NCBI GenBank assembly: GCA_007128995.1
Contig: SKWJ01000444.1
Coordinates: forward strand, 1-28,173
Reading direction: 5' to 3'
Length of the DNA: 28,173 nucleotides
DNA from: Paracoccaceae bacterium
Lineage (GTDB): Bacteria; Pseudomonadota; Alphaproteobacteria; Rhodobacterales; Rhodobacteraceae
Positions 1-8,429 of the stretch are shown piece by piece. The notes below the pieces were generated by a model. That model ran no database searches. It was not told the origin of the DNA and saw nothing but the letters and a program-made list of their open reading frames with translations. Position numbers and translations under genes: made by a program. Position 1 is the stretch's first letter. The number at the start of each line of letters is the position of its first letter.

Positions 1-1299
1 AGCGTGGAGCGCGCGGTCGTGGCGCAGGTCCGCGAAGCGATCAGCTATCACGAGCGTATTCCCGCAGCATTGTTGCGCCGCAAGACCGAACTCGGCTCGA
101 CGTCGCACAGGGTCTGGGCCGAAGCGCGCGCAAATGCCGATTTCGCAAGCTTTGCGCCCGCGCTGACAGAGATGGTGGCGATCAATCGCGAGATGGCCCA
201 TGCGATCGGTTTTGAAGAGCACCCCTATGATGCGCTCATGTATCGCTTTGAGCCGGGGACAACGACGGCCCAGTTGCGCAAGCTGTTTGCAGAGTTGCGC
301 GCGGGGATGCAGCCATTGGTAGAGGCGATCGCCTCGAAAGAGCAACCGCGCTCGGACTTTCTGTATCGCGAATTTCCCGAAGACCAGCAGATGCACTTTG
401 CACTGAAAATGGCCGAGGCCATTGGCTATGATACGTCGCGGGGGCGGCTTGACCTGACAGTGCATCCGTTCGAGATCAGCTTTACGCGCAATGATGTGCG
501 CATCACAACGCGCGTGAGCAGAACCTACATGCCCATGGCGCTGTTCGGCGCCTTGCACGAAGCCGGTCATGCGCTTTACGAGCAGAATGTGCACCCTGAC
601 TATACGCGCACGCCTCTGGCGACCGATATGGTTGGCCTCTATGCGGTGGGCGGGGTCAGCTTTGGTGCCCATGAATCGCAATCGCGCCTGTGGGAGAATC
701 ACGTCGGACGCTCAAGCGCCTTCTGGGGCAATCATTTCGGCACATTGCGCGACCATTTCCCGGAACAACTGGCCGATGTCAGCGCTGAAGAATTTCATGC
801 GGCTGTGAATCGCGCCCGCCCCAGCCCGATCAGGGTCGAGGCTGATGAATTGACCTATGATTTCCATGTCATGCTGCGGGTCGATCTGGAAAGCCGCATG
901 GTTGAGGGGACGCTGAATGTCGCCGAACTTCCGGATGCGTGGAATGCGGGGATGAAATCGATGCTCGGTGTGGATGTGCCGGATGACGCGCAGGGCGTTT
1001 TGCAGGATGTGCATTGGTCGTCCGGCCAGATCGGGACATTCTGCAACTACACTATCGGCAATATCATGGCAGCGCAGCTTTTTGAGACTGCCAGCACCGA
1101 ATCTCCTGATATTGCGCGCGCTTTGGGGGCCGCCGATTATGCGCCGCTGCGCGACTGGCTGACAGACAAGGTCTGCCAGCACGGCAGGCGGTATACGCGT
1201 GACGAGCTGCTGCTTCGGGCGACCGGGCGCACGCTCGATGCCGAGCCCTATCTACGTTACCTCACCAACAAATACGGCGCTTTGTACGCAATCGCCTGA
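1..1299 (+). CDS. M32 family metallocarboxypeptidase (carboxypeptidase Taq type), 5'-truncated
   Basis: The protein is a zinc carboxypeptidase that trims C-terminal residues from peptides, probably in the cytosol. The visible 432 codons hold the M32 hallmarks: HEAGH, with the two zinc histidines and the catalytic Glu, at about residues 185-189 of the visible part; HESQSR followed by LWEN at about 223-232, giving the third zinc ligand; and an IRVEADELTY motif near 278. The C-terminus is complete. M32 enzymes are usually close to 500 residues, so roughly 60-70 N-terminal residues lie upstream of the window. The GTG at position 4 is only an internal codon. The gene ends 23 bp before the aminotransferase, so it may be the first visible gene of the same transcript. 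Family is secure; the natural substrate is unknown. Confidence 0.93.
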   Translation, partial: SVERAVVAQVREAISYHERIPAALLRRKTELGSTSHRVWAEARANADFASFAPALTEMVAINREMAHAIGFEEHPYDALMYRFEPGTTTAQLRKLFAELRAGMQPLVEAIASKEQPRSDFLYREFPEDQQMHFALKMAEAIGYDTSRGRLDLTVHPFEISFTRNDVRITTRVSRTYMPMALFGALHEAGHALYEQNVHPDYTRTPLATDMVGLYAVGGVSFGAHESQSRLWENHVGRSSAFWGNHFGTLRDHFPEQLADVSAEEFHAAVNRARPSPIRVEADELTYDFHVMLRVDLESRMVEGTLNVAELPDAWNAGMKSMLGVDVPDDAQGVLQDVHWSSGQIGTFCNYTIGNIMAAQLFETASTESPDIARALGAADYAPLRDWLTDKVCQHGRRYTRDELLLRATGRTLDAEPYLRYLTNKYGALYAIA

Positions 1300-1322
1300 T
1301 CTCGAATGACGGAGTTGATGAC

Positions 1323-2522
1323 ATGACATCAAAAACCCATCGCCTTGCCAGCCGCGTGAAACTTGCGGATGCACATCTCATTACCAAGATGCTTGATATC
1401 GCCAACGGGCTGGACGACGTCATCAAGCTGGGGCGCGGTGATCCTGATCTGGACACCCCCGCGCATGTGGTGCGCGCTGCGCAAGAGGCACTTGCGAAAG
1501 GGGCCACGCATTACACCCATCCCATGGGCATAGTCGAGTTGCGCCGCGCCATCGCCGACAGTATCCGCGCCGAGGGTGGCGCCGATTATGCCGAGGACGA
1601 GATCATCGTCACCCCCGGTGGGCAGCAGGCGATGTTCATCATCGCGCTGACCTTGCTGGACCCGGGCGATGAGATCATCGTGCCCTGTCCCGGTTACAAC
1701 CCCTATCAGCAGGCGGCAGAACTGTCAGATGCCAAGGTCGTCAAGATCCCGATGGGGATGGAGACGAATTTCACTCTGACCGCCGAGATGATCGCGCCGC
1801 ATATCACCGACAAGTCGCGCATCCTCGTTCTGATCAATCCCAACAACCCCACTGGGACTGTTACGCCCCCGGATGAAGTGCGCAAGATTGCCGAACTGGC
1901 CGCGAAACATGATCTGATTGTCATATCAGACGAGATCTATGCCCGCATTGTCTTCGGCAATCAGAAGATCCAACCCGTTGCCGCCTTGCCGGGAATGAAA
2001 GAACGGACAATCACGCTCAGCGGTGTCTCGAAAGCCTATGCAATGACAGGCTGGCGGCTGGGCTGGATTGCCGGCCCGAAAGAGCTGATGGTCCCGATGA
2101 CCGAGATCAACCATGCCTTTGCCATCTCGACAGCGGCGGTCAGCCAGCATGCCGCACTTGCCGCACTGACCGGCCCGCAAGACTGCGTCGAGGAGATGCG
2201 ACAGGAATATGCCAGCCGTCGCCGGGTGATCATGGCGGGGCTGGATGCGATCGGAATGGCCTATGCAGAACCGCAGGGGTCTTTCTATGTCTATGCCGAT
2301 GTCTCCAGCCTCAAGCTTGGGATAACGGCGTCCGAGTTCTGTCAGCGCCTGCTGGCTGAAGGGCAGGTGATGATCTATCCCGGAACGATCTATGGCGATC
2401 ACACCGATGATTTCGTGCGCATGTCCATGACCCAGCCTGTCCCGCGTATCGAGGAAGCGATGAAGCGGATGGCAAAAGTTGTCGCGACGATCCGCGCCGA
2501 ACGCCACCAGCCTGCCCAGTAA
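1323..2522 (+). CDS. Class I/II PLP-dependent aminotransferase
   Basis: This 399-residue protein is a fold-type I aminotransferase that would move an amino group between an amino acid and a 2-oxo acid. Visible motifs are NPNNPTG (about 172-178), the PLP-contacting DEIY (203-206), the Schiff-base lysine K237 in SGVSKAYAMTGWRLGW, and a C-terminal Arg in the FVRMSM context that would bind the substrate carboxylate. Length is normal for the aspartate aminotransferase subgroup I. The ATG follows a GGAG ribosome-binding site near 1310. It opens the tightly packed run of catabolic genes, and its position suggests it deaminates an amino acid released by the neighbouring peptidases or deacylase. The exact amino donor cannot be read from the sequence. 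Confidence 0.93.
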   Translation: MTSKTHRLASRVKLADAHLITKMLDIANGLDDVIKLGRGDPDLDTPAHVVRAAQEALAKGATHYTHPMGIVELRRAIADSIRAEGGADYAEDEIIVTPGGQQAMFIIALTLLDPGDEIIVPCPGYNPYQQAAELSDAKVVKIPMGMETNFTLTAEMIAPHITDKSRILVLINPNNPTGTVTPPDEVRKIAELAAKHDLIVISDEIYARIVFGNQKIQPVAALPGMKERTITLSGVSKAYAMTGWRLGWIAGPKELMVPMTEINHAFAISTAAVSQHAALAALTGPQDCVEEMRQEYASRRRVIMAGLDAIGMAYAEPQGSFYVYADVSSLKLGITASEFCQRLLAEGQVMIYPGTIYGDHTDDFVRMSMTQPVPRIEEAMKRMAKVVATIRAERHQPAQ

Positions 2523-2549
2523 CGCCCCATCTGCAAAAGGAACCAAGCC

Positions 2550-3041
2550 ATGAGTGTCAAATCCGACAACCCGAATGTGATAGGTATCAAGCATATGGCC
2601 TTTGCGGTGCGCGATGCTAAAGCTGCACTGGAAGCCTATTCGCGTTTCCTGCATGTGCCCGAGGAAACCGAAATCGTCCATTTCCCGAAATCGGGCAACA
2701 AGGTGGCGTTGTTCAATCTGGGCGGCATTGAATACCAGCTTTGTGAATCGACCGATCCCGAGGGGCGCTTTGCGTCATGGATCAAGGAGCGTGGCGCAGA
2801 GGGCCTGCACCATATCTGCTATGAGGTCGACAATATCGACGCCGCCCTTGACCATGCCAAGGCGCAAGGGGCCGAGTTGCGCATCTGCAAGGCGTGCAAT
2901 GTCTATGGGTCGCACGCGCATCCCGAAGGCTGGGTGGCTTTCCTCGACAATGATGCCGGTGGTATCGAGATCGAGTTCATGCAGGTCTACACGCCCGAGC
3001 AACTGGACGCCTACAACAAATCCGGAGCCGAAGCCGTATGA
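2550..3041 (+). CDS. VOC/glyoxalase superfamily protein, methylmalonyl-CoA epimerase-like
   Basis: The 163-residue protein has the paired beta-alpha-beta-beta-beta modules of vicinal-oxygen-chelate metalloenzymes. Likely metal ligands are H15 (IKHMAFAV), Q63 (EYQL), H87 or H88 (GLHHICYEVDNI) and a C-terminal Glu (E140 or E142 in IEIEFMQ), which is the arrangement of methylmalonyl-CoA epimerase. An AAAAGGA-like ribosome-binding site precedes the ATG. The stop overlaps the next start as ATGA (3038-3041). In a cluster with no CoA enzymes it is unlikely to be the housekeeping epimerase. An isomerase, lyase or glyoxalase acting on a pathway intermediate is more plausible. Superfamily secure, reaction unknown. 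Confidence 0.85.
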   Translation: MSVKSDNPNVIGIKHMAFAVRDAKAALEAYSRFLHVPEETEIVHFPKSGNKVALFNLGGIEYQLCESTDPEGRFASWIKERGAEGLHHICYEVDNIDAALDHAKAQGAELRICKACNVYGSHAHPEGWVAFLDNDAGGIEIEFMQVYTPEQLDAYNKSGAEAV

Positions 3042-4045
3042 GCACGACAGCAAACACTCCGCTGACTGTAGGAACCGCGACCGCCGCACCGGGCGAGATC
3101 GCGCGCGGCGCGATCGAGGCTGGCGATCTGGCCGGTGGTGTCAAGGTCGAGATCCCGGTCGTGATCATCCATGGTGCGAAACCCGGCCCTGTTTTCTGGG
3201 TGAATGGGGCTATCCATGGGGATGAACCCGAAGGCCCCCGCGCGATCCAGCTTGCAATGCGCCAGATCGATCCGGCACAGCTGACAGGTGCAGTCGTGAT
3301 GATCCCTGTCGTCAATCCGCTGGCCTTTTCGGCCGCTGAACGCGGGAACCCGCTGGATACATTCAGCTATGACATGAATCGCATCTATCCGGGCAAGGCG
3401 AACGGCTATTTCACCGAGCGGCTGGCCGATCTGCACTGGCACGCGATGAAAGATGTGGCCGATATGGAGATTTCGATCCATTCGGGCGGTGCGCATTCCT
3501 TCCTCGACAAGGCCATTTTTGTCGATGAGCGGCCCGAGTCGGTCGAGCTTGCGCGCGCCATGGGGGCAGGTTGGGGATGCATCATGTCCAACTTCTCGAA
3601 AGCAGGCAGCCCGATGGCAATGTTGAATGGTGCAGGCAAGGTCGGGATCACGGTCGAGCTTGGGGGCCGTTCGGCCACGTCACCCGAGCGGTTCCGCTAT
3701 GTGGCCGACGAGCTGTGCAAATCAATCCTCAACATCCTTTACCACTACAAGATGCTTCCGGGCACGCCGACCTATCCGGAACCGGCCTACAAGGGTGTGC
3801 AGGAAGCGCTTCTTGCGCCTGCCTCGGGGATATTCCTGCCGGTCGAAGGGGTGGATTTCCTGACGATGATGAAAAAGGGTGACCCCATCGCCCAGATCGT
3901 CAATGTCTTTGGCGATCCAGTCGGTGAACTGACAGCACCTGCCGATGGCATGTTCTTCGGGTTGCGCGCCTTGCCCAATGTCACTCTTGGCGACTGGTGC
4001 TGCTTCTTCTGCAAGGTGGAGGGCGTCCGTGACCAGCTGGCCTGA
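3038..4045 (+). CDS. Succinylglutamate desuccinylase/aspartoacylase family zinc deacylase
   Basis: This 335-residue protein belongs to the AstE/AspA branch of the M14-like zinc hydrolases, which remove an acyl group from an N-acyl amino acid. Visible residues are the zinc pair H60 and E63 in NGAIHGDEPEG, the substrate-binding DMNR (112-115), the third zinc ligand H148 in ISIHSGG, and the catalytic Glu E207 in GITVELGG. The C-terminal beta domain (about 240-335) is present, so the protein looks intact. No signal peptide is seen. It is translationally coupled to the VOC gene by an ATGA overlap. In this context it could deacylate or deamidate an imported conjugate to give the amino acid used by the aminotransferase; that role is inferred. 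Confidence 0.9.
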   Translation: MSTTANTPLTVGTATAAPGEIARGAIEAGDLAGGVKVEIPVVIIHGAKPGPVFWVNGAIHGDEPEGPRAIQLAMRQIDPAQLTGAVVMIPVVNPLAFSAAERGNPLDTFSYDMNRIYPGKANGYFTERLADLHWHAMKDVADMEISIHSGGAHSFLDKAIFVDERPESVELARAMGAGWGCIMSNFSKAGSPMAMLNGAGKVGITVELGGRSATSPERFRYVADELCKSILNILYHYKMLPGTPTYPEPAYKGVQEALLAPASGIFLPVEGVDFLTMMKKGDPIAQIVNVFGDPVGELTAPADGMFFGLRALPNVTLGDWCCFFCKVEGVRDQLA

Positions 4046-4087
4046 AAAAGACAGGCCGCGATCCGTCCATTGCCCCGGTGGTGCGAC

Positions 4088-5008
4088 ATGAGCCGCGCGC
4101 GCGACCTGGCGGGATATGGCCCCAACCCACCAGATATGCGCTGGCCGGGCGGTGCGCGGCTTGCGCTGAATTTTGTCCTGAACATAGAGGAGGGGTCGGA
4201 ATACAGCATCGGTGACGGCGACGGTGTCAGCGAATCTGCATTGATCGAGGTGCGCGCAACACGGGTTCCGCGCGGCGCGCGCGATCTTGCCGCCGAGAGC
4301 ATGTATGAATATGGCAGTCGGGTCGGGTTCTGGCGGATACATGAGCTGTTCCAGCGCCGTGCTGTCCCGCTGACTGTATTCGCAAGTTCTCAGGCGCTCG
4401 CGCGCACACCCCAGATTGCAGCCGCGATCCGAGAGACGGACTGGGATATCTGCGCCCATGGCTGGCGGTGGATCGAGCATTATCATCTCGATGCGCAGAC
4501 CGAGGCAGAACATATCGCGCGCGCGCATTCCGAGATCACCGATCTTCTGGGGCGCGCACCGAAAGGGTTTTACTGCCGATATGCCCCTTCCGAGGCGACG
4601 CGCAGTCTGATCGTGCGTCATGGGGGCTTCATGTATGACAGCGATGCCTATAACGACGATCTGCCCTACTGGACCGAAGTTGACGGTAAGGCGCATCTGG
4701 TCGTGCCCTATTCCATGACCACCAATGACGCGAAGTTTCTGGCCGGGGATGTGTTTTCAGCCCGCGAGTATTCTGACCATCTGATCGATTGCTTTGACAT
4801 GTTGCTGGCCGAGAGTGCGCGATGGCCCCGGATGATGTCGGTCGGGCTGCATGCGCGGGTGATCGGGCATCCGGGCAGGCTGAGCGGTCTGGTCCGGTTT
4901 CTTGATCATGTTCAGGCGCAGACGGGTGTCTGGATCTGTGGTCGTGCGGCCCTTGCAGAACACTGGCGCGCCGAGGTGCCCCCCCCGGCGACAGGGGCTG
5001 GTGCATGA
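4088..5008 (+). CDS. Polysaccharide deacetylase family protein, PuuE (allantoinase)-like
   Basis: The 306-residue protein has the NodB/polysaccharide-deacetylase fold in the form seen in cofactor-independent allantoinase PuuE. Visible are LNFVLNIEEGSEYS near 27, YEYGSRVGFWR near 74, LTVFASSQALAR, AHGWRWIEH (123-131) in place of the usual metal-site segment, DLPYW near 191 and a SVGLHARVIGHPGR segment. The segment GFYCRYAPSEATR (160-172) differs from the GWYTGR..SPNTR pattern I recall for true PuuE, so the substrate may not be allantoin. An in-frame TTG at 4070 would add six residues. I chose the ATG at 4088 because family members begin close to the DLxGYG motif. The stop overlaps the next start (ATGA, 5005-5008). 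Confidence 0.85.
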   Translation: MSRARDLAGYGPNPPDMRWPGGARLALNFVLNIEEGSEYSIGDGDGVSESALIEVRATRVPRGARDLAAESMYEYGSRVGFWRIHELFQRRAVPLTVFASSQALARTPQIAAAIRETDWDICAHGWRWIEHYHLDAQTEAEHIARAHSEITDLLGRAPKGFYCRYAPSEATRSLIVRHGGFMYDSDAYNDDLPYWTEVDGKAHLVVPYSMTTNDAKFLAGDVFSAREYSDHLIDCFDMLLAESARWPRMMSVGLHARVIGHPGRLSGLVRFLDHVQAQTGVWICGRAALAEHWRAEVPPPATGAGA

Positions 5009-5538
5009 CATTCAGTGGCCCGATCCTGCTGCGACCGCCCGACCCGCAGGCCTTCGCCCCTTACGGCTCGTTTATCCTGCCACCCGACCAACCGGGACGC
5101 CGTGCCTTCTACAGCGAGGCGTTGCAGCCCCGGCCGCCGGGTGCGGTTCCTGTCCTGCATGTCAATCATGTGCCCGCCTCGACGCTGCCGCTGACTGTAA
5201 CCGGGCTGGAACGTCACCCCCATGCGGCGCAGTGTTTCATGCCGCTGGATGTCGCGCGCTATGTTGTGCTGGTCATGCCGTCAGATGACAATGGCCTTCC
5301 GCTGCCTTCTCAGGCGCTTGGCTTTCTGGTGCCCGGGACGACCGGGGTCATCTATCATGCGGATGTCTGGCATCTGGGGGCAACTGTTCTGGATCGTCCG
5401 GGCCATTTTACCGTGCTGATGTGGCGCGGCGGGGTCACGGAAGATGACGTGTTTCGCACCATCGAGCCGCTGACGCTGGCGCTTCCAACAATCGGGGCAA
5501 GTGCCCGGAAATCTGCTGAAAACGAGGTTACAACCTGA
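5005..5538 (+). CDS. Ureidoglycolate lyase (AllA) family protein
   Basis: This 177-residue cupin-like protein matches the AllA family, whose characterised members split ureidoglycolate into glyoxylate and urea. Visible family signatures are the LERHPHAAQCF segment (68-78) and the YHADVWH segment (117-123) that places metal-ligand or catalytic residues in the barrel. AllA proteins are about 160-175 residues, so it is full length. It overlaps the PuuE-like gene by 4 bp and the aldolase gene by 1 bp (TGATG). Pairing with a PuuE-like gene recalls ureide catabolism, but uricase, transthyretin-like hydrolase, allantoicase and a recognisable allantoate amidohydrolase are all absent here. A related ureido- or carbinolamine-type intermediate is therefore possible. 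Confidence 0.85.
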   Translation: MTFSGPILLRPPDPQAFAPYGSFILPPDQPGRRAFYSEALQPRPPGAVPVLHVNHVPASTLPLTVTGLERHPHAAQCFMPLDVARYVVLVMPSDDNGLPLPSQALGFLVPGTTGVIYHADVWHLGATVLDRPGHFTVLMWRGGVTEDDVFRTIEPLTLALPTIGASARKSAENEVTT

Positions 5539-6440
5539 TGTCCCACAAGATCGAACTCTTTGTTCCTGCGATCACACCTTTTGCCGAAGATCTGTCTGTC
5601 GATACTGACAGACTGGTTGCGCATGCCAAGGCGCTCCTGGATGCGGGCGCGCATGGGCTGGCCCCTTTCGGAACCACCAGCGAGGCCAATTCGATGTCAG
5701 TGTCCGAACGCATGGCCGCGCTCGAAGCGCTTGTCGATGCGGGGATTCCGGCATCGTCGCTTATTCCCGGAACGGGCTGCACTGCATTGCCCGACACGAT
5801 CGCATTGAGTGCGCACGCCACCCGGCTGGGCTGCCGGGGTGTGCTGATGCTGCCGCCTTTCTATTACAAGGGCGTGTCGGATGATGGTGTCTATGCAGCC
5901 TATGCCCATGTGATCGACGCCGTGGGCGCGTCGGATCTGGGTGTCTATCTGTATCATATACCGCAGATGTCGGGCGTGCCGATCACCCATGCGCTTATCG
6001 AGCGGTTGATGAAGGCCTATCCCGGCACGATCCGCGGCTTGAAGGACAGTGCAGGCAAATGGGAATATGCGCGTGATGTCATCGCGGCGTTCCCCGAGAT
6101 TGCGACCTATTCCGCCAGCGAGTCGATGATCGTTGACAATGCTGCGGCGGGCGGTGCGGGCTGCATCAGCGCGTCCTCGAATGTCAATCCGGCTGGAATC
6201 CGTCGGCTGATCGACGGGCTGGGAAGCGATGCACAGGACGCGCTGCTGGCGCAGGTCAGTGCGGTGCGCAAGATTTTTGAAGGGCTGCCGCTGATCCCGG
6301 CGATCAAGGCCGCAGTGGCGCGCCAGCATGGGGATGACGGTTTTGCGCGCTTGCGTCCGCCCTTTGTTGCGACCGGGCCAGAGCATGAAGCCGCCATTGC
6401 GCAGGCTGTCGATCTTGCCGCAGGCAAGGTTCCTGCATGA
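5538..6440 (+). CDS. Dihydrodipicolinate synthase/N-acetylneuraminate lyase family aldolase
   Basis: The 300-residue protein is a class I (Schiff-base) aldolase of the DapA/NanA superfamily. It shows the carboxylate-binding GTTSE motif (45-49), the catalytic Tyr Y139 (YLYHIPQ) and the Schiff-base lysine K169 (GLKDSAG). Members condense or cleave pyruvate with an aldehyde, or cleave 2-keto-3-deoxy acids. The catabolic neighbourhood, with sugar-type dehydrogenases downstream, favours a cleaving role over lysine biosynthesis. The start ATG overlaps the stop of the AllA-like gene by one base, implying coupled translation. Family secure, substrate not assignable. Confidence 0.9.
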   Translation: MSHKIELFVPAITPFAEDLSVDTDRLVAHAKALLDAGAHGLAPFGTTSEANSMSVSERMAALEALVDAGIPASSLIPGTGCTALPDTIALSAHATRLGCRGVLMLPPFYYKGVSDDGVYAAYAHVIDAVGASDLGVYLYHIPQMSGVPITHALIERLMKAYPGTIRGLKDSAGKWEYARDVIAAFPEIATYSASESMIVDNAAAGGAGCISASSNVNPAGIRRLIDGLGSDAQDALLAQVSAVRKIFEGLPLIPAIKAAVARQHGDDGFARLRPPFVATGPEHEAAIAQAVDLAAGKVPA

Positions 6441-6450
6441 GCGTGATTGC

Positions 6451-7374
6451 ATGAAACGCACCGTTCTGATCACCGGGGCCGGCGGGTTTGTCGGCTCTGC
6501 GCTGGCAGAAGCGCAACTTGCCGCGGGTCATGCCGTTCTGGCCACGGATCTGGCGTTTGACAATGGCGTCCGGGCGCGGCTGGGCACGGCGCAGTTGATT
6601 GAGGGTGCGCTTCCTGATGTCCTGACCGAATTGAACGGGCTTTCGGCAGATGTGGTCATTCATGCTGCGGCCATCACTGCAGACCCTGCTCGCTTCGGTC
6701 TGACGCGGGCGGGGCATATTTGTGCGAATATATCGCTGTTGCTGGCCGCATTGGACTGGGCACGGGGGCATGGTGCGCGCCGTTTCGTCTACCTGTCTTC
6801 CTCGGGGGTGTTCGGGGTGGCAAAGGGCACTGCAGTGGCAGATGAACACAGCCCGGCAACTGCCACTGACCCCTATTCCGCGGCCAAGCGCGCAGGCGAA
6901 ATCCTGCTTTCTGGTGCCGCCGAGCCGGGGTTTGAGACCATCACCCTTCGGCTGGGCCCGCTGTTCGGGCCGCATGAAGGCGTGCGCCCGACGCGCCCGA
7001 CACCAAGCCTTGCGGCGCGCATGATTGCGGCGGCGCGCGAGGATCGAAAGATTGTTGTCGCATCTCCTGACGCCCGGCGCGACTGGACATATCTGCCCGA
7101 CATTGCCCGCGCCATCGGGGTGATGCTGGATCATGCCGGTCCCCTGCCGCCGCTTCTGCATCTTACGTCCGGCATGGTCCTGTCCGATCTGGAACTGGCG
7201 CAGGCCATCGCGCGGCTTTACCCGGAAACATCAGTCCAGACGAGATCGGATGCACCTGCCCATCCGCCGCGCCCTGCGATGGTTTGCAATCTCGCCTCGC
7301 CGCTGGACGGGTTTGAATGGACACCCGTGATCTTGGCCCTTGACGCATTGCGACCGACCGAGGTTCCGACATGA
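6451..7374 (+). CDS. NAD-dependent epimerase/dehydratase (extended SDR)
   Basis: This 307-residue extended short-chain dehydrogenase has the nucleotide-binding TGAGGFVGS (8-16), the active-site YLSSSGVFG strand (114-122) and the YxxxK pair Y142/K146 in DPYSAAKRAGE. Members act on sugar nucleotides, sugar lactones or hydroxy acids with NAD(P). I chose the ATG at 6451, ten bases after the aldolase stop. The frame stays open upstream inside the aldolase gene, but the Rossmann fold starts directly after MKRTVL, so a longer form is unlikely. The 3' end overlaps the next gene by ATGA (7371-7374). It is the first of four consecutive dinucleotide-dependent enzymes. Confidence 0.9.
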   Translation: MKRTVLITGAGGFVGSALAEAQLAAGHAVLATDLAFDNGVRARLGTAQLIEGALPDVLTELNGLSADVVIHAAAITADPARFGLTRAGHICANISLLLAALDWARGHGARRFVYLSSSGVFGVAKGTAVADEHSPATATDPYSAAKRAGEILLSGAAEPGFETITLRLGPLFGPHEGVRPTRPTPSLAARMIAAAREDRKIVVASPDARRDWTYLPDIARAIGVMLDHAGPLPPLLHLTSGMVLSDLELAQAIARLYPETSVQTRSDAPAHPPRPAMVCNLASPLDGFEWTPVILALDALRPTEVPT

Positions 7375-8429
7375 GCGCTCCTTCACTCTCGATTGTCGTG
7401 ATTGGGCTTGGCGCACGCGCCCGAACATGGCTGAAGGTCATTTCTGCAAATCCCGATCTGCGTCTGGCGGCACTCTGCGATCCATCGGAGGCCGCGCGCG
7501 CGACGGTGTCTGCGCAGTTCCCCGACATACCAGTCGTGCCGACCCTTGCCGAGGCTTTTGCCGTTCGCCCGGATGCGGTGCTGCTGTGCACGCCACCTTC
7601 AGGACGCGCCCCACAGATAGAAGCCGCGTGCCGTGCTGGCGTTGCCATTCTGGCGGAAAAGCCGCTTGCCGACTCGCTGAGCGAGGCGGCGCAGTTCGTG
7701 CGCATGGCCGAGGATGCAGGTATTGCGCTGATTGTCGGGCTGAATTTCCGCTATCTGGCGGTGACGCAGGCCAAACGGGCGCTGCTGCGTGATGGGCGGG
7801 TCGGACATGCTGAATTTGGCCGTTTCCTCTATGAACGGTGGCGCGACGGGATGCAGCCGCATCTGAACAAATACCCGCTGGAAATGGTCCATCCCATGCT
7901 GTGGGAACAATCCGTGCACCATTTTGATCTGATGCGCTTTGTTTACGGGACCGATGCGCGGCGGGTTATGGCCGATACGTTCAACCCGAGCTGGTCGCAC
8001 TACAAAGGCGACACCAATGTTGCAGCGCTGTTTGATTTCACCAACGGGATGCGGCTGACCTATCAGGGAACATGGCAGGGCGGGCTGGATCGGCTGGATT
8101 TTGACTGGCGCACCGATTGCACCGAAGGGGTTGTCGCGCAACGTGACATGTTCGGAGATCTGCAAATGGCGCGGCGGGCCGAGGGGGCGCTGGCACCGGT
8201 TCAGCTGCCGCCGCACGAACCCTGGATTTCTGACGCCACCGGCCTGCTTGCAGGTTTTGTGAATACGGTGCGCGGGGTGTCTGCACCCGAATGCACCGGG
8301 CGCGACCATTTGCATTCATTGGCGATGCTGGAAGCCTGCATCGCGTCGTCAGCGCGGGGCGCGCCCGTCTGGCTGGAAGAATTCGCAGGTCTGACCGGAT
8401 CTGCAAAACTTGAAAAGGAGCAGTCATGA
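7371..8429 (+). CDS. Gfo/Idh/MocA family oxidoreductase (first of tandem pair)
   Basis: The 352-residue protein has an N-terminal Rossmann domain (VVIGLGARA, about 9-17) and the EKP motif (96-98) whose lysine is catalytic in this family. The C-terminal GFO/IDH/MocA domain contains a histidine-bearing segment EQSVHHFDLMRF. Family members oxidise or reduce a hydroxyl on sugars, inositols or related polyols with NAD(P). It overlaps the epimerase gene upstream and the second Gfo/Idh/MocA gene downstream by 4 bp each. The two tandem paralogues are only distantly similar by eye, so they probably perform distinct steps rather than being a recent duplication. Substrate unknown. Confidence 0.9.
   Translation: MSAPSLSIVVIGLGARARTWLKVISANPDLRLAALCDPSEAARATVSAQFPDIPVVPTLAEAFAVRPDAVLLCTPPSGRAPQIEAACRAGVAILAEKPLADSLSEAAQFVRMAEDAGIALIVGLNFRYLAVTQAKRALLRDGRVGHAEFGRFLYERWRDGMQPHLNKYPLEMVHPMLWEQSVHHFDLMRFVYGTDARRVMADTFNPSWSHYKGDTNVAALFDFTNGMRLTYQGTWQGGLDRLDFDWRTDCTEGVVAQRDMFGDLQMARRAEGALAPVQLPPHEPWISDATGLLAGFVNTVRGVSAPECTGRDHLHSLAMLEACIASSARGAPVWLEEFAGLTGSAKLEKEQS

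Noticed and set aside
3722..4696. Long minus-strand open frame across the AspA-like and PuuE-like genes
   Set aside because: No family motifs, and both + strand genes have complete catalytic motifs.
4088..5538. A standard allantoin degradation operon
   Set aside because: Key partner genes are missing, the PuuE-like loop is altered, and the surrounding enzymes do not belong to ureide catabolism.
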